A DNA stretch of 5,689 nucleotides, from NCBI GenBank assembly GCA_025350445.1, contig JANXXV010000457.1:1-5689 (forward strand), in the 5' to 3' direction. Both the position numbers and the translations under genes were made by a program. Under the pieces are notes generated by a model. It saw only the letters and a program-made list of their open reading frames with translations, had not been told where the DNA came from and did not search any database. This stretch comes from Bryobacteraceae bacterium (GTDB taxonomy: Bacteria > Acidobacteriota > Terriglobia > Bryobacterales > Bryobacteraceae). Shown piece after piece: positions 1-5,689 of the stretch. How positions within the stretch are numbered: the stretch's first letter is position 1; every line of letters begins with the position of its first letter.

Positions 1-196
1 CGTAAACAAAGTGACCGACCCGCAGGGGCCGATCAACCCGATCACGCCTATTTCTTCGGCTTGCACCGGTTGCCACGTTTCCCTTCCGGCGGTGTCGCAC
101 ACCTTGGCGAATACTACAACCATTGGGGAGAGTTGCGAGACATGCCACGGCAAGGGCGCAGACTTCTCAGTGGCTAAGAAGCATGCGCAGTATTGA
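1..196 (+). CDS. OmcA/MtrC-type outer-surface multiheme cytochrome, C-terminal fragment
   Basis: Partial gene: the frame is open from the left edge (first full codon at base 2) to the TGA at 194-196, leaving 64 residues. A GTG at 11 could be read as a start, but it has no signal peptide after it and the frame continues upstream, so truncation by the window is the better reading. Two heme sites are visible: CTGCH (bases 62-76) and CETCH (bases 134-148). The context PISSACTGCH, a short spacer with SHTLAN, then CETCHGKGADFSV and a terminal KKHAQY, looks like the end of OmcA/MtrC-family decaheme cytochromes. These are usually outer-membrane-anchored surface proteins that pass electrons to minerals or shuttles. 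The placement directly before mtrA- and mtrB-like genes supports this. The missing N-terminus would show the remaining hemes and whether it is a lipoprotein. Another secreted multiheme cytochrome remains possible. Confidence 0.72.
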   Translation, partial: VNKVTDPQGPINPITPISSACTGCHVSLPAVSHTLANTTTIGESCETCHGKGADFSVAKKHAQY

Positions 197-199
197 GGG
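195..199 (+). promoter_or_regulatory. Ribosome binding site for the decaheme cytochrome gene
   Basis: GAGGG lies 4 bases before the ATG at 204 and overlaps the TGA stop (194-196) of the preceding gene. It favours ATG 204 over the upstream in-frame ATG at 123, which lies inside the previous coding sequence and would put a charged 27-residue extension before the signal peptide. Confidence 0.6.
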
Positions 200-203
200 T
201 CCT

Positions 204-1154
204 ATGAGGGCGCCTCTGCTCCTGGTGGCCTTCTCGCTGGCGCGCCTGGCATCGGGCCAGGATGCGCCGGCGGTGGCAGTGACAGTGGCGGCCCCCTCGG
301 CGAATACGCCCGCAACCTATGTGGGCGCTGAAGTTTGCCAGACGTGCCATGAGGACATCTTCAATTCAATCTTGAAGAGTCCTCATCAAGCTGTGAATAG
401 CGATAAGAAGCACGGTTGGGATGGGAAGACGTGCGAATCATGCCACGGTCCCGGAAGTAAGCACGCCGAAACGGCATCGGCGGAAGAGATCAAGAACCCG
501 GCCAAACTGGCGCCGGCGGCGGCCGACCGTACCTGCATGCAGTGCCATCTGAATCAAGCAACGCACTCTGGAAAAATTCAGAGTAGCCACGCAAAGAGCC
601 AGGTCTCCTGCACCGCCTGCCATCAGATCCACGCCAAGGGCCCGCTCGGTTTGGTAGCAAGAAAGCTGGCTGATATTAATGAGCAGTGCGCGTCTTGCCA
701 TGTCAGCGCATGGGCACAGTTCCAACGTCCTTATAGGCACCGGGTGCCCGAAGGTGCGATGTCGTGCGTGGATTGCCACAACCCGCACGGCAGTTTCCGT
801 CCTTCCATGACGCAGGCGTTCGCCGCGAACGAGCCAGGCTGCTTCCGCTGCCATACCGATCTACGCGGCCCGTTCACTTTTGAACACGCCGCGGTTCGTT
901 TTGAAACGTGCAGTCGCTGCCATGAACCGCACGGATCGTCCAACCCGCGCATGCTGGTGCGGCAGGAAGTTCGGTTCGTCTGCCTGGAGTGTCATGCGAA
1001 TTCGCCGTCGCAAACAACATCCACAGCCGCGCGTGCAGTCATGGGAGTAGTGCCTCCGGCATTTCACGACCTTCGCTCACCGCGTTACCGGAACTGCACA
1101 ACTTGCCACCAAAAAATCCACGGCAGTCACGTGGACAGGAATCTCCTGCGATGA
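204..1154 (+). CDS. Periplasmic decaheme c-type cytochrome, MtrA/PioA/DmsE family
   Basis: Encodes 316 residues, close to the 333 of Shewanella MtrA. Residues 1-19 form a signal peptide (hydrophobic LLLVAFSLA, likely cleaved near ASG-QD), followed by an Ala/Pro/Val-rich linker to about residue 40. Ten CXXCH motifs follow, beginning at residues 45, 77, 111, 136, 162, 188, 213, 236, 260 and 298. At least 13 further histidines lie outside the motifs (for example H61 in SPHQ, H195 in NPHG, H243 in EPHG), enough for bis-histidine ligation of all ten hemes. CHNPHG and CHEPHG are typical of the MtrA/DmsE family. By family knowledge the protein forms a linear heme wire held inside an MtrB-type barrel and passes electrons across the outer membrane. 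It lies 7 bases after the MtrC-like gene and overlaps the barrel gene by 4 bases, matching a C-A-B conduit operon. The start at 204 is chosen for its ribosome binding site and signal peptide. Confidence 0.9.
   Translation: MRAPLLLVAFSLARLASGQDAPAVAVTVAAPSANTPATYVGAEVCQTCHEDIFNSILKSPHQAVNSDKKHGWDGKTCESCHGPGSKHAETASAEEIKNPAKLAPAAADRTCMQCHLNQATHSGKIQSSHAKSQVSCTACHQIHAKGPLGLVARKLADINEQCASCHVSAWAQFQRPYRHRVPEGAMSCVDCHNPHGSFRPSMTQAFAANEPGCFRCHTDLRGPFTFEHAAVRFETCSRCHEPHGSSNPRMLVRQEVRFVCLECHANSPSQTTSTAARAVMGVVPPAFHDLRSPRYRNCTTCHQKIHGSHVDRNLLR
1137..1140 (+). promoter_or_regulatory. Ribosome binding site for the barrel gene, with ATGA stop/start overlap
   Basis: AGGA sits 10 bases before the ATG at 1151, inside the end of the decaheme gene. 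The ATG (1151-1153) shares bases with the TGA stop (1152-1154) of the cytochrome gene, an arrangement typical of translational coupling between partners needed in fixed ratio. This start is preferred to the in-frame ATG at 989 because the signal peptide begins at 1151. Confidence 0.5.
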
Positions 1155-3055
1155 AGATCATTCTGCTCATCGTGCTTTTTCTATCGCCGCTGCCCGCTGA
1201 AGAACCGGCGGCGGAAAAGCCCGCGGCGGCGCCTGAGTCGATGGTGACTGGATCGGTGGACATGGGCTACCGTTGGGTTTCCGAACCGGCAGGCAGTTTC
1301 AACACCTATCGAAGCATCGTCAATCTGGGTTCGGGGCTGAAGCTGCTGGGCGCGGAGTTTACGATTGTCGACCCGAAGAAGCGTCTGTTCGACCGCATAG
1401 AAACCCGCGCTTACAGTTGGGGAGACGATCCATACACCACCGTGCATGTGAATGCACGGAAGCAGCGGATATACGACTTCAATGCCGACTACCGGAACAT
1501 TGCTTACTTCAACGCCATGCCGTCGTTTGCCAACCCCCTGCTCTCGCGCGGAAGTTTGTTGAACGAACGCTCCTTCGATACGCACCGCCGCTTCAGCAGT
1601 TTCGATCTGGATATCTTTCCGTCAAGCTCGGTTGTTCCGTACTTCTCCTACGGCAGAAGTTCCGGCTTCGGCGGAGGTGTCACCACTTTCGTTACGGATG
1701 CAAACGAGTATGCGGTTCCCAACCGGATCAGGGACTCGATGGAAGACTTCCGCGGAGGTGTTCGTTTTGAATTCCGGCGCATCCACTTCAATCTGGAAGA
1801 GGGCGGCACCCGATTCAAAGACGATCAGCAATTGTATAGTTCCGGAACCGTCAACACCGGCAATCGCGACACCCAATTTTTGGGCCAGACGCTGCTTCTG
1901 ACGAACCTGCTGCAATCTTACGGAATCAGGGGCACCAGCATTTACAGCAAAGCCGGCATCACCGCGAATCCCGTTTCCTGGATGGACGTCTCCGGCCAGC
2001 TGCTCTTCAGTCAGCCTCGGACGGACGTCAATTATCAGCAGTCGAATACCGGCAATTTTGTAGATCTGCGTAACCTGCTTTTCTACACGAGTCAGCAGTA
2101 CCTGCTTTCGGCCACCGCAAAGCTGCCCCGGACTTCCGGCAATATCGGAGTCGAGATCAGACCCTTCCGGCGGGTCCGCATCTTGGAATCGTGGCTGACG
2201 GACCGGCTGCATACGGCGTCGTCTACGGCGCTGCCATCGCAGGCGGCGCGGCTGGTGACGAATTATTCGCAGCAGGAAGTGGATGTGCTGGTGGACGTAA
2301 CGGCAAAGCTCACCCTGCGCGGCGGCTACCGCTATGTCTGGGGCGATGCAAGCAGCATTGTGTTGCCGTTGACGGGGCTGAATGCGCTCGACTCGGGAAA
2401 GCTCCAGCGTCACGTCGGAATCGCCGGATTCTCTTTCCGGCCGGGTTCGAAGCTTTCCGTCAGCGGAGAATTCGAAGGTGCTTCGAGCGGCCAATCCTAC
2501 TTCCGCACCAGTCTCCACGATTACCGGCGAATGCACGCGCGCGGCCAGTACCAAGTGCTCTCAACGCTGCTGCTGGCAGCTGACTTCAGCCTGCTGTCCA
2601 ATCAGAACCCGGCGGCCGGAGCGCAATACGATTACCTTGCCCGCCAGAACTCAGTGTCGCTGCATTGGACACCGAAGGCGGCGAAGTTCACGATCGACGG
2701 TGACTACACCCGTTCCACTATGAGGTCCGACATTTTTTACCTGATTCCGCAGACACTAACGCCCGAGCGTTCGTTTTATCGGGACAACGCTCACCTGGCG
2801 ACGGCTCTTCTCAATATTCCGCTTCCGCCATACCGCGGAATGACGGCGAAACTCTCCGCGGGCGGATCATTCGTCGTCTCAGCCGGAAGCAGACCGACCA
2901 ATTATTTTCAACCGCTGATGGGGCTATCCGTGCCTGTCACCAGGCAAGTGATGTGGGTCTCTCAGTGGCGCTATTACGGGTATAGTGAATCATTCTATGC
3001 CTATGAGGGATTTCGCACTCAAATGCTCACGACAGGGTTGAAGTTTTCGAGGTAG
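1151..3055 (+). CDS. Outer-membrane beta-barrel, MtrB/PioB-like decaheme-cytochrome sheath
   Basis: Encodes 634 residues. A signal peptide (MKIILLIVLFLSPLPA, likely cut after residue 16) is followed by a Pro/Ala/Glu-rich linker to about residue 30. The rest has the look of a large porin: alternating polar/hydrophobic strands rich in aromatics (GYRWVSE, YRNIAYFN, GGYRYVWGD, QWRYYGYSESFYAYEGF) separated by Gly/Ser/Asn/Asp turns, with no hydrophobic helix long enough for an inner-membrane segment. The C-terminus GLKFSR resembles a barrel-closing strand, although the aromatic residue is third from the end instead of last. MtrB/PioB proteins insert their MtrA partner through the outer membrane and are a little longer (about 700 residues in Shewanella MtrB). 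The length and the ATGA coupling to the decaheme gene support the same role. It contains no cysteine at all, so the N-terminal CXXC known from Shewanella MtrB is absent. Assignment rests on barrel character plus context; overall sequence similarity to MtrB is not obvious by eye. Confidence 0.75.
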   Translation: MKIILLIVLFLSPLPAEEPAAEKPAAAPESMVTGSVDMGYRWVSEPAGSFNTYRSIVNLGSGLKLLGAEFTIVDPKKRLFDRIETRAYSWGDDPYTTVHVNARKQRIYDFNADYRNIAYFNAMPSFANPLLSRGSLLNERSFDTHRRFSSFDLDIFPSSSVVPYFSYGRSSGFGGGVTTFVTDANEYAVPNRIRDSMEDFRGGVRFEFRRIHFNLEEGGTRFKDDQQLYSSGTVNTGNRDTQFLGQTLLLTNLLQSYGIRGTSIYSKAGITANPVSWMDVSGQLLFSQPRTDVNYQQSNTGNFVDLRNLLFYTSQQYLLSATAKLPRTSGNIGVEIRPFRRVRILESWLTDRLHTASSTALPSQAARLVTNYSQQEVDVLVDVTAKLTLRGGYRYVWGDASSIVLPLTGLNALDSGKLQRHVGIAGFSFRPGSKLSVSGEFEGASSGQSYFRTSLHDYRRMHARGQYQVLSTLLLAADFSLLSNQNPAAGAQYDYLARQNSVSLHWTPKAAKFTIDGDYTRSTMRSDIFYLIPQTLTPERSFYRDNAHLATALLNIPLPPYRGMTAKLSAGGSFVVSAGSRPTNYFQPLMGLSVPVTRQVMWVSQWRYYGYSESFYAYEGFRTQMLTTGLKFSR

Positions 3056-3063
3056 CAATCGCC

Positions 3064-4179
3064 ATGAACATTATCCGACTCGTTGCCTTCTCCGCCCTGA
3101 TCGCTCCCGCGGCACTGGTAACCGGCACTGAACCCGCGGATTCTCAACGCGGCGAGCGGCTCTTTGAAACGCAGTCTTGCATACAGTGTCACCGCATCCA
3201 GGGGAAAGGCGGCACGGCGGGCCCGGATTTAGGCAAGCGAATCGACCGCGGCTTCACGCCATCGTTGCTTGCGTCCACGATTTGGAATCATGCGCCAGTG
3301 ATGTGGACAGCCATTCGGGAGAAAGCCGTCCGTCCGCCCGATATCGACGAGCAGGGTGCGGCAGATCTATTCGCCTATTTCTATTCGGTGCGCTTCTTTG
3401 AAAACCCGGGCGACGCCGGACGGGGAAAACAGTTGTTCACCGCCAAGCACTGCACGCAGTGTCATGGAATAACCGGTTCGAACGCCAGCGGAGCACCGCC
3501 GGTCATCGGTTGGAAGTCGCTTGGAGATCCCGTGGCACTGGCGGATGCAATGTGGACCCATGGCGGAAAGATGCGCGAGGCATACGCACAGCGCAAGCTC
3601 GCGTGGCCGGAACTGACCGGGCAGAATCTGACGGATATCCTGGTCTACCTGCGCAACCAGCCGGAAACCCGTGGGCTGCCGTCGCGTTTTGACACTGCGT
3701 CCATGATGGACGGCAAGGAACTGTTCGCTGCCAAGGGGTGCGTCTCTTGCCACGCGGGCTCCATGGATCTGAATACCCTGTTGAGAGGAAAGACGCTCAC
3801 AGGCATCGCCGCTACCATGTGGAGCCACGCTCCGGAAATGGCGAAGGCTCCCATCCATCTGGAAGCCGGGGAAATGCGTGCTATCGTCGTGTACCTGTGG
3901 AACCGGCAACTAATGAATACCAACGGAAATGCCGCCCGCGGCAAGAAGGTTTTCGAGGTAAAGAATTGCGCCGCCTGCCACAACGACCCATCGTCCGGCG
4001 CCCCATCGCTGGCAGCGAAGAAGGGCTCGGTGAGCGCTGTTTCGATGGTGTCCATCCTTTGGCGCCACGGCCCTGCGATGCTGGAACAAATGCAATCGAA
4101 GGGAATGCGATGGCCGAAGTTCGCGGGACAGGAAATGCCGGATCTCATCGCGTATCTGAACGCGGGCACGGAAAAATAG
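3064..4179 (+). CDS. Secreted tetraheme cytochrome of four fused class I-like cytochrome c domains
   Basis: Encodes 371 residues. Residues 1 to about 21 form a signal peptide (MNIIRLVAFSALIAPAALVTG) with no lipobox cysteine, so the product is probably soluble in the periplasm. Four repeats of 67-90 residues each carry one CXXCH: C39-H43 (CIQCH), C130-H134 (CTQCH), C226-H230 (CVSCH) and C302-H306 (CAACH). In every repeat an (R/D)GxxxF helix start lies exactly ten residues before the first heme cysteine, and a W-x-H-x-x-x-M motif follows the heme site. Most repeats end in a helix like DLFAYFYS or DLIAYLN, as in class I cytochromes c. The start ATG lies 8 bases after the barrel gene's stop, with GAGG at 3049-3052 upstream. 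A likely role is periplasmic electron transfer between the inner-membrane cytochrome encoded next and the outer-membrane conduit encoded before; this is inferred from position. I know no characterised gene name for it. Confidence 0.85.
   Translation: MNIIRLVAFSALIAPAALVTGTEPADSQRGERLFETQSCIQCHRIQGKGGTAGPDLGKRIDRGFTPSLLASTIWNHAPVMWTAIREKAVRPPDIDEQGAADLFAYFYSVRFFENPGDAGRGKQLFTAKHCTQCHGITGSNASGAPPVIGWKSLGDPVALADAMWTHGGKMREAYAQRKLAWPELTGQNLTDILVYLRNQPETRGLPSRFDTASMMDGKELFAAKGCVSCHAGSMDLNTLLRGKTLTGIAATMWSHAPEMAKAPIHLEAGEMRAIVVYLWNRQLMNTNGNAARGKKVFEVKNCAACHNDPSSGAPSLAAKKGSVSAVSMVSILWRHGPAMLEQMQSKGMRWPKFAGQEMPDLIAYLNAGTEK
3139..4167 (+). repeat. Four tandem cytochrome c domain repeats within one gene
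   Basis: Protein-level repeat units at approximately residues 26-110, 117-198, 216-282 and 290-368 of the tetraheme protein. Each has the order (R/D)GxxxF, CXXCH, W-x-H-x-x-x-M, C-terminal helix. The W-to-M motifs lie at bases 3283-3303, 3553-3573, 3820-3840 and 4060-4080. The third unit is the shortest. The DNA copies are well diverged, so this is an old duplication and not a recent tandem repeat. Confidence 0.8.
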
Positions 4180-4185
4180 GCGGCG

Positions 4186-5613
4186 ATGAATCCAAAGTCG
4201 GCACGCCCTGTTCTTGCACTATTGACAAGCCACTGGATCAGTCTTTTGGGCGCCGCGCTAGTGACCACGGCTGTCTTCTCATGGCTGTTCGTGCTGCCGT
4301 CTCATCTTCATGGCAAGACGAGCAATCCTTACATCGGATTGCTCATCTTCATCTACATCCCGGTGGTTTTCTTCGCCGGGCTGGCAATGATGCCGTTGGG
4401 CTTCTTTCTGGCGAAGAAACAGCTGGCGGCCGGGCTAAGAACAACCCCGGATTGCAAGACCACCACGCGGCGTTTAGCCATCTTTTTTGGAGTTACTACG
4501 TTCCTCAATCTGCTGATCGGCACCCAGGTGACCTACCGCGCGGTGGCCCATATGGAAACGGTTCAGTTTTGCGGGCAGACGTGCCATGTAATGAAACCGG
4601 AGTTCACCGCGCATGAGAACGCGCCGCACTCGCGGGTGACTTGCACCGAATGCCACGTTGCGCCGGGAGCATCGGGCTGGTTAGCCAGCAAGATGGCGGG
4701 AACAAGACAGCTGATGGGCGTGGTGTTCAACAACTTCAACCGCCCGATCGAGTCTGCAATGGAGAACAATCGCCTTGTGCCCGCCTCGCAAACCTGCGAA
4801 GAATGTCACTGGCCCGAGAGGACAACTCCAGTAAAGGTTCGCGTGATCTCAAGCTTCAAGGACGACGAGAAGAACACCGCTTCCCAAACCGTGCTTAGCA
4901 TGATGGTAGGCGGAGGCAAATTCGGCGGAATTCACGGCTCCCATATCGGGCCGGGAATCGAGATCCGTTATGCGGCGTCCGATGCGAAGCGGCAGACCAT
5001 TCCGTGGGTCGAATACCGCAATAGTGCAATTGGTAAGACCGTAGCCTATTCTGCCGCGGATACAAAGCCCGAATCAATCAAAGGGCTTCCCACATTCACC
5101 ATGCAGTGCGTCGATTGCCATAACCGCCCCACCCACGCGTTCGAGCTTCCGGAAAGGGCGGTGGATGCGGCGATGGCGGCTGGCGTAATTCCGGCGACTC
5201 TCCCGTTCGTCAAGAAGAAGAGCATTGAGGTGCTGCGAACGGAATATACAAGCACAGAGGAGGCCACGGCCAAAATTCCGGCCGCTGTCGAAGCATACTA
5301 CAGGCAGACCTATGCGGACATTTATGCCAAGCGCACCTCCGATGTCACTCGCGCCGCCAAGGCGCTGGCCGAAATCTATAACCGCAACGTATTCCCGGAT
5401 CTGAAAGTAACCTGGGGCACGTATCCGAACAATCTCGGTCATACCGATTACCCCGGATGCTTCCGCTGCCACGACCAGGCACACACGGCTCCTGGAGGCG
5501 CGGCCATCACCCAGGACTGCAGCGTCTGCCATCAGGCCGTAGCCGTGGAAGAAGCCGCACCCGAAGTATTGAAGACTCTCGGCATCGCCGAGCACCTGAC
5601 TCAACTACAATAA
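4186..5613 (+). CDS. Inner-membrane multiheme NapC/NirT-family cytochrome, ImcH-like quinone oxidoreductase
   Basis: Encodes 475 residues. Three predicted membrane helices lie at about 17-38, 49-75 and 97-113, with no cleavable signal; the rest is periplasmic. The NapC/NirT core follows: C129-GQT-C133-H134 with M136 two residues on (the CHxM pattern of NrfH/NapC heme 1, but with three residues between the cysteines), CTECH at 153-157 and CEECH at 204-208. A C-terminal extension adds CVDCH 308-312, CFRCH 425-429 and CSVCH 445-449, giving six heme sites. H250 and H253 in IHGSH and H147 in APHSR are possible distal ligands. Family members exchange electrons between menaquinol and periplasmic partners. 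The three helices plus extra hemes recall Geobacter ImcH (about 513 residues, reported with seven hemes), so ImcH-like is a resemblance only. The start is 6 bases after the previous stop with a weak AGG at 4178-4180. In this operon it is the natural quinone entry or exit point. Confidence 0.83.
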   Translation: MNPKSARPVLALLTSHWISLLGAALVTTAVFSWLFVLPSHLHGKTSNPYIGLLIFIYIPVVFFAGLAMMPLGFFLAKKQLAAGLRTTPDCKTTTRRLAIFFGVTTFLNLLIGTQVTYRAVAHMETVQFCGQTCHVMKPEFTAHENAPHSRVTCTECHVAPGASGWLASKMAGTRQLMGVVFNNFNRPIESAMENNRLVPASQTCEECHWPERTTPVKVRVISSFKDDEKNTASQTVLSMMVGGGKFGGIHGSHIGPGIEIRYAASDAKRQTIPWVEYRNSAIGKTVAYSAADTKPESIKGLPTFTMQCVDCHNRPTHAFELPERAVDAAMAAGVIPATLPFVKKKSIEVLRTEYTSTEEATAKIPAAVEAYYRQTYADIYAKRTSDVTRAAKALAEIYNRNVFPDLKVTWGTYPNNLGHTDYPGCFRCHDQAHTAPGGAAITQDCSVCHQAVAVEEAAPEVLKTLGIAEHLTQLQ

Positions 5614-5617
5614 GGAG
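5612..5617 (+). promoter_or_regulatory. Strong ribosome binding site overlapping the preceding stop
   Basis: AAGGAG begins inside the TAA stop (5611-5613) of the NapC/NirT-type gene and sits 10 bases before the ATG at 5628. It is the closest match to the consensus Shine-Dalgarno sequence in the window, suggesting the downstream product is made at a higher rate than its neighbours. Confidence 0.65.
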
Positions 5618-5627
5618 CTAACCAATC

Positions 5628-5689
5628 ATGAACAAGACCCTAACTGCCGCTTTATTCTGCACTGCCTTCGCAATGCACGCCCTCGCCGC
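5628..5689 (+). CDS. Start of an exported protein of unknown type (cut by right edge)
   Basis: Only 20 codons are present: MNKTLTAALFCTAFAMHALA. They form a typical signal peptide, with Lys near the N-terminus, a hydrophobic core, and ALA as a likely signal peptidase I site at the very end. The start is set by the AAGGAG at 5612-5617. The cysteine in the hydrophobic core is not followed by a lipobox-like arrangement I would trust. It lies 14 bases after the NapC/NirT-type gene, so it is probably in the same operon. A periplasmic electron carrier would fit, but nothing in the visible part shows its function. Confidence 0.7.
   Translation, partial: MNKTLTAALFCTAFAMHALA

Noticed and set aside
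11..196. Small complete protein starting at GTG 11
   Set aside because: No signal peptide although it carries two c-type heme sites, which must be assembled outside the cytoplasm; the frame is open to the window edge, so it is the end of a longer gene.
123..203. Upstream ATG at 123 as start of the decaheme cytochrome
   Set aside because: It would overlap the previous gene by 74 bases and place a charged extension before the signal peptide; ATG 204 has GAGGG just upstream and begins directly with the signal peptide.
989..1150. Upstream ATG at 989 as start of the barrel gene
   Set aside because: It would overlap the last 166 bases of the decaheme gene, including its tenth heme site, and bury the signal peptide at residue 55.
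1622..2554. Long open frame on the - strand (310 codons) opposite the barrel gene
   Set aside because: It lies wholly inside the barrel gene, its translation is Arg/Gln/Ala-rich without signal, domain or motif, and the + strand protein has a convincing signal peptide and barrel pattern. It is a shadow of GC-biased codon use.
3645..4268. Open frame on the - strand (207 codons) opposite the tetraheme gene
   Set aside because: Antisense to a gene with four well-spaced heme domains; no ribosome binding site or recognisable domain in the antisense product.
3738..4616. Open + frame of 292 codons overlapping the tetraheme and NapC/NirT-type genes
   Set aside because: Its translation is Arg/Gly/His-rich low-complexity material, whereas the two overlapped frames have signal or membrane segments and ordered heme motifs.
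5614..5627. Possible terminator between the last two genes
   Set aside because: The 14-base gap has no room for a hairpin plus U-tract and contains the ribosome binding site tail; read-through is expected.

Overview
The window is a tightly packed, single-strand run of secreted and membrane electron-transfer genes. I read it as part of an extracellular electron transfer operon. Every complete gene runs on the + strand, gaps between genes are 0-14 bases, and one pair overlaps by ATGA. Counting the cut gene at the left edge, the window encodes 22 c-type heme-binding sites (2 + 10 + 4 + 6). The only complete gene without heme sites encodes a predicted outer-membrane beta-barrel.

Layout: (1) the C-terminus of an OmcA/MtrC-type outer-surface multiheme cytochrome, cut by the left edge (1-196); (2) a decaheme periplasmic MtrA/PioA/DmsE-type cytochrome (204-1154); (3) a cysteine-free MtrB/PioB-like outer-membrane barrel (1151-3055); (4) a secreted protein made of four fused monoheme cytochrome c domains (3064-4179); (5) an inner-membrane multiheme NapC/NirT-family cytochrome with three predicted membrane helices, resembling Geobacter ImcH (4186-5613); (6) the first 20 codons of a further exported protein, cut by the right edge (from 5628).

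Inferred working model: the NapC/NirT-type protein exchanges electrons with the quinone pool at the inner membrane. The four-domain cytochrome and possibly the cut downstream product carry them through the periplasm. The MtrA-like decaheme, sheathed in the MtrB-like barrel, carries them across the outer membrane to the MtrC-like surface cytochrome. The flow could be outward (metal, humic or electrode respiration) or inward (as in PioAB iron oxidation), and the sequence does not settle which. The unusual point compared with Shewanella is that the inner-membrane quinone module sits in the same operon as the outer-membrane conduit.

Organism: a Gram-negative (diderm) bacterium of moderately high GC. 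The barrel and cytochromes look to me like those of Acidobacteriota (Solibacter-like lineages) or a similar environmental group. This is recognition by eye, not a search result. No promoter, terminator, tRNA, mobile element or CRISPR array is visible. The promoter is presumably upstream of the window and the operon continues downstream.
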